Shown piece after piece: positions 19,966 to 27,569 of a DNA stretch of 64,000 bases. The notes beneath the pieces were generated by a model. The model was not told where the DNA came from. It worked only from the letters and a program-made list of their open reading frames with translations, and ran no database searches. Both the position numbers and the translations under genes were made by a program. Numbering within the stretch: position 1 is the first letter of the stretch; each line of letters begins with the position of its first letter. Origin of the DNA: Carboxylicivirga sp. (GTDB lineage: Bacteria; Bacteroidota; Bacteroidia; Bacteroidales; Marinilabiliaceae); the NCBI GenBank assembly GCA_025210475.1, contig JAOARW010000046.1, positions 248,001-312,000 on the forward strand. Reading direction: 5' to 3'.

Positions 19966-21139
19966 ATTCTTTATCGATGTTGAATGCCGTCAGAATAACC
20001 ACGTGGGTGAGATTATTTGTGGCGATGTATTCTTGTCGCGAAGAATTAAGGAAGAGGGGCGCATCATTGCGGTTCTGTCCGACGGTATGGGGAGTGGTGT
20101 GAAAGCCAATGTGCTGGCCACACTAACTTCGTCCATGGCAATGAATTTCACCATCGAGCACCGGGAGGTGGCGCGAACGGCGGAAATCATTATGAATACA
20201 CTACCTGTTTGCAGTGTCCGAAAGGTTAGTTACAGTACGTTTACCATTATCGATATTGAAGACGATGGTACCACAACGATTGTTGAATATGATAATCCGC
20301 TATGCCTGATTATGCGCGGGCAGGAAGAGTTTGATCCGGGCTGGCAGGATTTGATTCTCGAAAGCGAGCAAAATAAAGGAAAGAAGCTGCACATCTGTAA
20401 GTTTAAAGCCCAGTTGGAAGACCGTATCTTTTTTTGGTCCGATGGAATCGTGCAGTCCGGCATGGGAACCAAAGCCTTTCCCTTTGGCTGGGGAAGGGAG
20501 GATTTAGGTGATTACGTTAAGAAAATAGTTGCTTACAGACCTTATGCCTCTTCCGGTAAGCTGTCGCAGAAAGTTATTAACATGGCTAAATTGCACGACG
20601 GCGATCACCCAAAAGATGATTCTTCCTGCGGTGTAATTTATTATCGGGAACCCCGTAAATTATTGTTGGCAACAGGCCCTCCGTTTGATGAGCACAATGA
20701 TTTTGATTTCTCACTAAAAGTTCAACAGTTTAATGGTAAAAAGATAATTGCGGGAGGAACCACCGCCGAAGTTGTGGCGCGTGAACTGGCCTTGAAATTT
20801 GATGCCGGTATTGATTCCGACGACCCCGAATTACCACCTGTATCCTTTATGGAAGGAATTAGTTTGGTTACCGAAGGCATCTTAACTTTGGGTAAAGTGG
20901 CACGCCTGTTGGAAAGCTACCATACCAATACGCGTTTGGCAAATGGCCCGGCCGATCAAATCATAAAAATGCTGTTGGAAAGTGATCGGATTCATATTAT
21001 AAATGGCACACGAATTAACGTGGCGCATCAAGATCCCAACCTTCCGGTTGAGTTAGAGATCAGAAGAACTGTGGTAAAACGAGTTGTGCGTTTGCTGGAA
21101 GAAAAATTCCTGAAGGATATAACAATTGAATATATGTAA
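19949..21139 (+). CDS. SpoIIE/PP2C-type serine phosphatase
   Basis: Protein of 396 aa. Residues about 1-232 form a PP2C-type phosphatase: metal-binding SDGMGSG (D45), WSDGIVQSG (D165) and KDDSSCGV (D223/D224). Residues about 235-396 form a further domain of unknown type, with repeated hydrophobic strands and a conserved-looking ATGPPFDEHND and AGGTTAEV. Phosphatases of this class dephosphorylate STAS proteins in partner-switching systems. Here the gene is translationally coupled to the sensory hydrogenase. No STAS gene is visible nearby, so the substrate is open; the DRTGG proteins are candidates. Confidence 0.85.
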   Translation: MDPENKFFIDVECRQNNHVGEIICGDVFLSRRIKEEGRIIAVLSDGMGSGVKANVLATLTSSMAMNFTIEHREVARTAEIIMNTLPVCSVRKVSYSTFTIIDIEDDGTTTIVEYDNPLCLIMRGQEEFDPGWQDLILESEQNKGKKLHICKFKAQLEDRIFFWSDGIVQSGMGTKAFPFGWGREDLGDYVKKIVAYRPYASSGKLSQKVINMAKLHDGDHPKDDSSCGVIYYREPRKLLLATGPPFDEHNDFDFSLKVQQFNGKKIIAGGTTAEVVARELALKFDAGIDSDDPELPPVSFMEGISLVTEGILTLGKVARLLESYHTNTRLANGPADQIIKMLLESDRIHIINGTRINVAHQDPNLPVELEIRRTVVKRVVRLLEEKFLKDITIEYM

Positions 21140-21391
21140 GTAAATATGATGTAAATCATATATCTACTCTTTCTTGATGATTGACACATAAACGATAGGG
21201 TGACTTTCAATTTGTAAGCTGCCGTCGGTTGTGCTGAATGAATTGTTGCGTTTTAATTTAGACTTGTTCTGTATTAAAGAAAACCAACATCTGACCTTTT
21301 TTTTCTCGGTATATTAGTATTAGTTTGCCATGGTATTCGCGAAATATTTCTTTAATAATTTGCTAATTAAACCCGGCTAAGATAAACTAAT

Positions 21392-21748
21392 ATGGCGAGA
21401 TCAATAAAAATAAAAAAGATAGCAGAGCTGTTAAATGCGAAGGTAGTTTGCGGCGCTGATTTTATTGATAAAGAAGTGGAACAGGCTTTTGCCAGTGATT
21501 TAATGAGTGATGTATTGACCCTCGAATCCGAACAACTGGTGTTAATAACAGGCTTGACAAACATGCAAACCGTTCGTACTGCTGAAATGGCAGATATCGA
21601 TTGTGTGGTTTTTGTCAGGGGCAAGAAAGTAACACCGGAAATGATAGAGGTGGCCAATGAAAATAATATGGTTTTGGTAGAATGTGAATATTCGATGTTC
21701 CGAACCATAGGTATGTTGTACGAAGCGGGTGTTTCTCCTGTTTATTGA
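21392..21748 (+). CDS. DRTGG-domain protein 1
   Basis: Protein of 118 aa that consists of a single DRTGG domain. It has the family pattern KKIAELLNAKVVCGAD, SDLMSDVLT and a hydrophobic LVLITGL strand, and ends with LVECEYSMFRTIGMLYEAG. DRTGG domains are ligand-binding or regulatory modules found beside CBS domains and kinases. A 250-bp spacer precedes it, so it may start a new transcript. A weak TTTT-N19-TTAGTTTG element at 21297-21327 is the best promoter candidate. The HATPase gene follows after 9 bp. Confidence 0.82.
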   Translation: MARSIKIKKIAELLNAKVVCGADFIDKEVEQAFASDLMSDVLTLESEQLVLITGLTNMQTVRTAEMADIDCVVFVRGKKVTPEMIEVANENNMVLVECEYSMFRTIGMLYEAGVSPVY

Positions 21749-21757
21749 TGTCGGTAT

Positions 21758-22174
21758 ATGGAATTTAACTACGAGGTTGAAGGAGGAAACTTTGCGAAAG
21801 CTGGTAATGCTGCCAGTAGCGTTAAAAAAGTTCTCAAACAACTAAATGTTGATCCGAAGGTTATTAAGCGCATCGTTGTAGCACTCTATGAAGGAGAAGT
21901 GAACGTGGTGGCACATGCATACAAAGGAAAAGTTTTAGTGGATATTGATACAAGCAGGATTTATATCCGCATTGAAGATGAAGGACCTGGGATACCGGAT
22001 ATTGATTTGGCCATGCAAGTGGGCTATTCTACGGCGTCGGCCATGGTTAGGGAAATGGGCTTTGGTGCCGGAATGGGACTGCCCAACATGAAGAGAAACG
22101 CGGATATTATTGATATAACAAGTAAAGTAGGTGAAGGAACGGTAGTAGAGTTAACGACTAATTTGACAAGTTAA
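21758..22174 (+). CDS. RsbW-type HATPase (anti-sigma-like) protein
   Basis: Small GHKL ATPase, 138 aa, with the N box E-x-E-V-N49-V-V-A-H53, the G1 box EDEGPGI (73-79) and the G2 box GFGAGMGL (101-108). The size and the N box match serine kinases of the RsbW/SpoIIAB type, not full histidine kinases. Its neighbours are a DRTGG protein upstream and a hydrogenase-like iron-sulfur protein downstream. It probably phosphorylates, or is held by, a regulatory partner that the SpoIIE-type phosphatase resets (inference). Confidence 0.84.
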   Translation: MEFNYEVEGGNFAKAGNAASSVKKVLKQLNVDPKVIKRIVVALYEGEVNVVAHAYKGKVLVDIDTSRIYIRIEDEGPGIPDIDLAMQVGYSTASAMVREMGFGAGMGLPNMKRNADIIDITSKVGEGTVVELTTNLTS

Positions 22175-22186
22175 GAGGTAATTGCG

Positions 22187-23566
22187 ATGAGCGATCAACA
22201 GTTTTATCATGCATTAAAAGTAGACGAGAATTTGTGTTATGGATGTACACATTGCATGAATGTTTGTCCCACGGATGCGATCCGAATCAGGAATGGAGTC
22301 GCTTCGATCCGTAAAAATTGGTGTGTGGATTGTGGTGAATGTATGAAAGCTTGTCCCGTTGATGCTTTTTATGTCGAGCAGGATGATTTTGAGAAAATCT
22401 TCAACTTTAAATACCGGGTGGCCATATTACCTTCTGTTTTTATAGGCCAGTTTTCAAAGCATATCAACGAATGTGAAATAATCGATGTTCTTAAAGGACT
22501 CGGTTTTACCCATGTTGTGCCGGCTGAAGCCACGGTTGATGTCATTAATGAATCGATGCTCGAAGAGTTGCAATCGGATCGTGATAAACCCATGATCAGT
22601 GCATTCTGTCCATCCATAGTTCGTTTGATACAGGTTCGCTTCCCCGGTTTGGTAAACAATATTATTCCCATTAAGCCACCCATCGATACAACAGCTATGT
22701 ATTATCGTCAACTGCTTCAGGAAGAGGGAAAAAGTTCGGATGATATCGGCGTATTTTATGTAACACCTTGTGCTTCAAAAATTGCAACAGTAAAGAGTCC
22801 GGTGGGTGATGATACCTCCAATGTAGATGGTGTTATTAATATGGATTTTCTTTATAACAAAGTCTATCACGTATTAAAAACACGATCAGAAGCAAGCGAA
22901 AAGTGTGACGAAACGGTGCCTTACCTGTCACCCAAAGGTCTTAACTGGAGCTTAACTGATGGTGAAGCTACACACATGACCGGGCGCTGCTTAGCCATCG
23001 ATGAAATTCATAACGTTATTTCGTTCCTCGAAAAGGTTGAAAACGATGAAATAATTAATGTTGATTTTCTGGAACTCAGAGCTTGTGATCAGAGCTGTGC
23101 CGGTGGAGTGTTATTGACCGAGAATCGTTTTTTAACGGTTGAAAGAATTAAAAACAGAGCCGAACGAATTAATGCTTCGGGTAAGTACGTGCAGAATATT
23201 TCAGATCAGCATAAAGAATTGATAAAGAATAATAGTTCAGTAGGTAAAATAGAACCGCGATCCATGATGGTGCTTGATGAAGACATGGGCATCGCATTGA
23301 AAAAAATGGAACGGGTTCGTCGAATGATGTGTTACCTGCCGAACATTGATTGTGGTGCTTGTGGAGCGCCTAATTGTGAAAGTTTAGCTAAAGATATTGT
23401 CCGCAAAGAAGCACATTTATCAAACTGTGTCTTTCTACAGAGGATGATGGAAAAAACCAAAAAGCTTGACCCGATGCATTCAATACGCATTATTGAAAAA
23501 ACATGGGGAAAAGATCGTTTGGATAAAGACTGTAAGAAAAAAGGAGCAAAAAATGAAAGTTTGTGA
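22187..23566 (+). CDS. Second divergent [FeFe]-hydrogenase-like iron-sulfur protein
   Basis: Protein of 459 aa. The N-terminal two-cluster ferredoxin has C17/C20/C23/C27 and C46/C49/C52/C56. The hydrogenase-like C-domain has a divergent L1 (ISAFCPSI, C141), L2 (YVTPCASK, C195) and L3 (RACDQSC, C300 and C304). A final 4Fe-4S domain has C389, C392, C397 and C414 (CGACGAPNC). The GGGQP tail of L3 is absent and the proton-relay Cys is Phe, so catalysis is doubtful. The four cubane-ligand positions persist. It differs from the 18106 protein in lacking PAS. A redox-sensing or electron-relay role is likely; its partner is unknown. Confidence 0.82.
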   Translation: MSDQQFYHALKVDENLCYGCTHCMNVCPTDAIRIRNGVASIRKNWCVDCGECMKACPVDAFYVEQDDFEKIFNFKYRVAILPSVFIGQFSKHINECEIIDVLKGLGFTHVVPAEATVDVINESMLEELQSDRDKPMISAFCPSIVRLIQVRFPGLVNNIIPIKPPIDTTAMYYRQLLQEEGKSSDDIGVFYVTPCASKIATVKSPVGDDTSNVDGVINMDFLYNKVYHVLKTRSEASEKCDETVPYLSPKGLNWSLTDGEATHMTGRCLAIDEIHNVISFLEKVENDEIINVDFLELRACDQSCAGGVLLTENRFLTVERIKNRAERINASGKYVQNISDQHKELIKNNSSVGKIEPRSMMVLDEDMGIALKKMERVRRMMCYLPNIDCGACGAPNCESLAKDIVRKEAHLSNCVFLQRMMEKTKKLDPMHSIRIIEKTWGKDRLDKDCKKKGAKNESL

Positions 23567-23891
23567 CATCATAGAAAAACTTAACCTGAAGGTTATTGGC
23601 GGTGAAGAAGGGCTGCAAAACGAAGTAAGTGGCGGATACACTTCTGACCTGCTGAGCGATGTGATGGGAAATGTGTATGAAGGACAGGTTTGGATTACCC
23701 TTCAGACGCATCGTAACGTAATGGCTGTGGCTTCGCTTAAAGAAGTGGCGGCAGTTATTATTGTTAAAGATTTAGAAGCGGATGAAAATACAATTAGCCA
23801 AAGTAACGACGAAGGTATTCCATTGCTAAGTTCATCAATGGAAGCGTTTGAGTTATCGGGTGAATTGTTCACCTTGTTAAAGGGAGAATAG
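23553..23891 (+). CDS. DRTGG-domain protein 2
   Basis: Protein of 112 aa from the ATG at 23553, which has an unusually good Shine-Dalgarno (AAGGAG at 23541-23546) and overlaps the preceding gene by 14 bp. An upstream in-frame start at 23466 would lie deep inside the hydrogenase-like gene and is rejected. It shows the DRTGG pattern LNLKVIGGEEGL, SDLLSDVMG, a VWITLQTHRN strand and AAVIIVKD. It is a paralogue of the protein at 21392. The coupling suggests that it is made together with its iron-sulfur neighbour. Ligand unknown. Confidence 0.83.
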   Translation: MKVCDIIEKLNLKVIGGEEGLQNEVSGGYTSDLLSDVMGNVYEGQVWITLQTHRNVMAVASLKEVAAVIIVKDLEADENTISQSNDEGIPLLSSSMEAFELSGELFTLLKGE

Positions 23892-23960
23892 ATAAAAGAC
23901 ATAAGACGAAAGATTGCAAAGAAATCTGAAGTCTAATATCTAAAATCTGGAAGCAAAAAA

Positions 23961-24704
23961 ATGAAACGATTTAAAGCCGATCTGCACATGCACACGGTCT
24001 TGTCTCCATGTGGAAGTTTAGAGATGAGCCCGGTTGTGATTGTTGAAAAGGCTTTGGAACGAGGATTAGATATTATTGGAATAACCGACCACAATAGTAC
24101 CAGGCAATGTGCCGAAGTATATCGGGTTGGTCAACAAAAAGGAATTGCAGTGTACTGTGGCGCTGAAGTCACAACCAAAGAGGAAGTTCACTGCCTAACG
24201 TTCTTTGAAAATTTTGAAAAACTTAAAGCTTTTCAGGCATATCTGGATAAGCATTTACCCAATTTACCCAATGATCCCGAAAAATTTGGTCACCAGGTGT
24301 GGGTGAATGCTGATGAAGAGATTGCAGGACAGGAAGAGCGCCTATTGATTAGTGCAATCGATCAGTCCATTGATGAGGTTGAAGCCAAAGTTAGAGAGTT
24401 AAACGGCTTGTTTATTCCGGCCCATATATTCCGGCCTAGTTTCAGTGTTTATAGCCAATTGGGTTTTATGCCTTTTGACATTAAACCGGATGCAATTGGC
24501 ATGAGTGCACGGGTTGATGTGGAAGAACAAATAAAGAAACATCCCGAATTAATACAATTTACGGTGCTTCGTTCATCAGACGCTCATTTTCCTGATCAAA
24601 TAGGTGCGCATTACACGATATTGGAAATGGAAAATAGCAGTTTTGAAGAGTTCAGAAAAGCCTTGCATCAGGTTGATGGAAGAAAAGTAGTGGAGTTAAG
24701 GTAA
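23961..24704 (+). CDS. PHP-domain metal-dependent phosphoesterase
   Basis: Protein of 247 aa with the metal-binding motifs of the PHP family: D7-x-H9-x-H11 (ADLHMHT), D43-H44 (ITDHNS), the GAEVTT acidic residue and SSDAHFPDQIG near the C-terminus. Other PHP proteins hydrolyse phosphoesters or nucleotide derivatives. In this block it may destroy or make a regulatory small molecule, for example a ligand of the DRTGG domains (inference). The stop overlaps the start of the next gene by 1 bp, so the two are translationally coupled. Confidence 0.85.
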   Translation: MKRFKADLHMHTVLSPCGSLEMSPVVIVEKALERGLDIIGITDHNSTRQCAEVYRVGQQKGIAVYCGAEVTTKEEVHCLTFFENFEKLKAFQAYLDKHLPNLPNDPEKFGHQVWVNADEEIAGQEERLLISAIDQSIDEVEAKVRELNGLFIPAHIFRPSFSVYSQLGFMPFDIKPDAIGMSARVDVEEQIKKHPELIQFTVLRSSDAHFPDQIGAHYTILEMENSSFEEFRKALHQVDGRKVVELR

Positions 24705-25249
24705 TGAAGGATTTATCAATGCATATCATGGACATTGTCCAGAATTCGGTAAGGGCAAAAGCTGAAAATGTGAAATTGTCCATTGTGTTGGAAGAAAAAT
24801 GGCTGACCATCCGGGTTGAAGATGATGGAACAGGCATGAATCAAGAAACACTAGACAAGGTAACTGATCCTTTTTATACCTCACGTACCACCCGAAAAGT
24901 AGGCATGGGTATTCCCTTAATCATGCAAAATGCCGAGTTGACGGATGGTACAATGAACCTGAAATCGGAGTTGGGAGTCGGAACAACGCTAACAGCAAAG
25001 TTTGGACGAACACACATTGATCGGCCACCAATGGGTAATATTGCTTCAACGGCGGCCATGATGATGACCGGAAATGATGGTGTTAATCTGCAGTTTGAAG
25101 TGAGACGTGGTGACGATGAATTTGCGATCAGTACCAACGAGGTGAAAGAGGTAATGGGAGATATGGATATCCGTTTGCCAAAAGTGACAAGTTTTTTAAA
25201 GGAAATGATTGAAGAGAATCTAAAGGAATTAAAAATTGAGTTCGATTAA
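24704..25249 (+). CDS. GHKL ATP-binding protein (HATPase_c)
   Basis: Protein of 181 aa with a histidine-kinase-type ATPase fold: N box IVQN14S, G1 EDDGTGM (39-45) and G2 VGMGIPL (66-72). It has no phosphoacceptor His domain and no membrane segment. The C-terminal region (QFEVRRGDDEFAISTNEVKEVM) is additional. It is the second HATPase of the regulatory block and overlaps the PHP gene by one base. Its role as a kinase is inferred from the fold; the target is unknown. A hairpin (25255-25273) follows. Confidence 0.83.
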   Translation: MKDLSMHIMDIVQNSVRAKAENVKLSIVLEEKWLTIRVEDDGTGMNQETLDKVTDPFYTSRTTRKVGMGIPLIMQNAELTDGTMNLKSELGVGTTLTAKFGRTHIDRPPMGNIASTAAMMMTGNDGVNLQFEVRRGDDEFAISTNEVKEVMGDMDIRLPKVTSFLKEMIEENLKELKIEFD

Positions 25250-25254
25250 CGGTT

Positions 25255-25273
25255 ATTGGGTTTATCCCCCAAT
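25255..25273 (+). terminator. Short hairpin after the HATPase gene
   Basis: ATTGGG / CCCAAT stem around a 7-nt loop, 6 bp after the stop. No T-run follows, so it is at best a partial terminator between the regulatory block and hydrogenase set 2. Confidence 0.35.
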
Positions 25274-25322
25274 GGCTTAAACTATACTAAAAAGAATGTA
25301 TAATTAATAATAACCAATCGCT

Positions 25323-25730
25323 ATGTCAAAAGTAAAATCTCTGGCTGATTTGCGCAAAATGCGTGATGAATTGCAGACAAAAGTAAGTCTGCGTGAGAAA
25401 AGCGACAATCCTGAAAAAATGGTTCAGGTGAAAGTGTCGATGGCTACCTGTGGTATCGCCTCAGGAGCAAAGGAAGTGATGAACCATATGATTGAAGAAA
25501 TGGATCGTCAGGCAATAGATGCAATTGTTACTCAAACCGGATGTATGGGTTACTGCCATGCAGAACCAACCATCGAAGTAACGCTACCAGGTAACGACCC
25601 TGTGGTTTTTGGTCATGTGGATAATAAAAAGGCCGACGAAATCATTGAGAAGTATGTTATCAGAGGAGAGTTGGTGGATGGAATCATCCCGGTAAATTAC
25701 GAAACAGTAAAAGAGAATAAAAACGAATAG
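25323..25730 (+). CDS. hndB: HndB-like thioredoxin-fold iron-sulfur subunit, set 2
   Basis: Protein of 135 aa like HndB of the NADP-reducing hydrogenase of Desulfovibrio. It has A-T-C-G-I-A-S-G-A and later Q-T-G-C-M-G-Y-C-H, so only three of the four thioredoxin-like cluster cysteines are present, as I recall for this family. It lies immediately before hydB of set 2 and uses the same CGT- and GGT-biased codons as the RNAP genes. This points to high expression of the whole set. Set 1 has no equivalent gene directly in its operon. Confidence 0.85.
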   Translation: MSKVKSLADLRKMRDELQTKVSLREKSDNPEKMVQVKVSMATCGIASGAKEVMNHMIEEMDRQAIDAIVTQTGCMGYCHAEPTIEVTLPGNDPVVFGHVDNKKADEIIEKYVIRGELVDGIIPVNYETVKENKNE

Positions 25731-25741
25731 TTTTTTGCGCT

Positions 25742-27535
25742 ATGGCTAAATTCAAAAATCATATCCTTGTTTGTGGCGGAACTGGCTGTCGTGCCTCACA
25801 AGGTGAAGAAATCGTACAAAATCTAACCAAGGTATTAGAAGATAATAGCTTGGAAAATGAAGTACAAGTAGTAAGAACCGGATGTTTCGGTTTTTGTGAA
25901 AAAGGTCCTGTTGTTAAAATGGTACCTGACAATACTTTTTACGTACATGTTACACCTGAAGATGCTCCTGAAATTGTAGCTGAGCACCTGGTAAAAGGTC
26001 GTAAAGTAGAGCGTTTACTGTATACCGATCCTGAAACGCAAGAGCGTGTATCAGAATCGAAGGATATGGGTTTCTACAAGAAGCAAATCCGTATCGCGCT
26101 TCGCAACTGTGGGTTTATCAACCCAGAAAACATTGACGAGTACATTGCTCGCGATGGATATGCTGCTTTAGGTAAAGCATTAACAGAAATGACACCTGAA
26201 GAAGCCATTAAAGTGATTATCGACTCAGGTCTTCGTGGTCGCGGTGGTGGTGGTTTCCCAACCGGATTAAAGTGGGACATCACGCGCAAGGTTGAAGCTG
26301 AGCAAAAATATGTGGTTTGTAATGCCGATGAGGGTGACCCGGGCGCATTTATGGATCGTTCCATCCTCGAAGGAGACCCACACGCCGTATTGGAAGCGAT
26401 GGCTATCAATGGCTACTGTACTGGTGCCTCTAAAGGATTAATTTACATCCGTGCCGAATACCCATTGGCTATTTCTCGTTTGAAAATTGCCATTGACCAG
26501 GCTCGTGAGTATGGTTTATTAGGCGAAAATATCTTTGGTACAGGGTTTAGTTTTGATGTTGAATTACGCTACGGTGCCGGTGCATTTGTTTGTGGTGAGG
26601 AAACATCATTGATTCACTCGATGGAAGGTTTACGTGGTGAGCCAACAGTGAAGCCTCCATTCCCATCAGAGAGTGGTTATAAAGGTATGCCAACCAACGT
26701 AAACAACGTTGAAACATACGCCAACATTCCGGTAATTATGCTGGAAGGTGCTGAGTGGTTTAGCAGCATCGGTACCGAGAAGAGTAAAGGTACCAAGGTA
26801 TTTGCTTTAGCAGGTAAAGTAAATAACGTTGGTTTGATTGAAGTACCTATGGGTACCACATTGCGCGAAGTAATCTTCGACATAGGTGGTGGTATCAAAG
26901 ATGGTAAGAAATTTAAAGCTGTTCAGACAGGTGGCCCATCAGGTGGTTGCTTAACTGATAAGCACTTAGATATTCCTATCGATTACGATAACTTATTGGC
27001 TTGTGGCTCAATGATGGGTTCAGGCGGTATGATCGTGATGGATGAGGACGATTGTATGGTTTCTGTAGCTAAATTCTATTTAGATTTTACAGTTGAAGAA
27101 TCATGTGGTAAATGTGCTCCATGTCGTATTGGTAACAAGCGTTTGTATGAAATGCTTGATAAACTAACCGAAGGAAAAGGAACAGAAGAAGATTTGACTT
27201 TATTGCGCAACTTAAGTAACGTCATTAAAGATACTTCTCTTTGTGGATTAGGACAGACTTCGCCTAACCCGGTTCTTTCAACCATGGAAAACTTCCCTGA
27301 AGAGTACGAAGCTCACGTGAAGGAAGGTAAGTGTCCGGCAGGTCAGTGTAAGTCGTTAATGCAATATGTGATCGAGGCTGAGAAGTGTATCGGTTGTACT
27401 TTGTGTTCGCGCGTTTGTCCGGTTGATGCCATTACCGGTGATAAGAAAGAACCTCACTTAATTAGTCAGGAGACTTGTATCAAGTGTGGTGCTTGTTATG
27501 AAAAATGTAAGTTTGGTGCGATCAGCATTCAATAG
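25742..27535 (+). CDS. hydB: HydB/HndC NAD(P)H-flavin subunit, full length, set 2
   Basis: NuoF-like subunit of 597 aa. The N-terminal thioredoxin-like [2Fe-2S] domain has C11, C16, C48 and C52. The flavin/NAD region has RGRGGGGFPTGLKW near 165-180 and CNADEGDPGAF. The [4Fe-4S] site has C455, C458, C461 and C501. The C-terminal ferredoxin has C549/552/555/559 and C579/582/585/589. This is the complete domain set of electron-bifurcating HydABC enzymes, which couple ferredoxin and NADH oxidation to proton reduction. Bifurcation itself is inferred from architecture. Confidence 0.96.
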   Translation: MAKFKNHILVCGGTGCRASQGEEIVQNLTKVLEDNSLENEVQVVRTGCFGFCEKGPVVKMVPDNTFYVHVTPEDAPEIVAEHLVKGRKVERLLYTDPETQERVSESKDMGFYKKQIRIALRNCGFINPENIDEYIARDGYAALGKALTEMTPEEAIKVIIDSGLRGRGGGGFPTGLKWDITRKVEAEQKYVVCNADEGDPGAFMDRSILEGDPHAVLEAMAINGYCTGASKGLIYIRAEYPLAISRLKIAIDQAREYGLLGENIFGTGFSFDVELRYGAGAFVCGEETSLIHSMEGLRGEPTVKPPFPSESGYKGMPTNVNNVETYANIPVIMLEGAEWFSSIGTEKSKGTKVFALAGKVNNVGLIEVPMGTTLREVIFDIGGGIKDGKKFKAVQTGGPSGGCLTDKHLDIPIDYDNLLACGSMMGSGGMIVMDEDDCMVSVAKFYLDFTVEESCGKCAPCRIGNKRLYEMLDKLTEGKGTEEDLTLLRNLSNVIKDTSLCGLGQTSPNPVLSTMENFPEEYEAHVKEGKCPAGQCKSLMQYVIEAEKCIGCTLCSRVCPVDAITGDKKEPHLISQETCIKCGACYEKCKFGAISIQ

Positions 27536-27569
27536 CCAAACCAGTTTTTGAACAGTAAAAGATAGAAGA

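Noticed and set aside
21140..21391. Possible promoter TTTT-N19-TTAGTTTG before the first DRTGG gene
   Set aside because: One mismatch in the -7 box and a weak -33 in a T-rich run; mentioned only as a candidate in the DRTGG entry.
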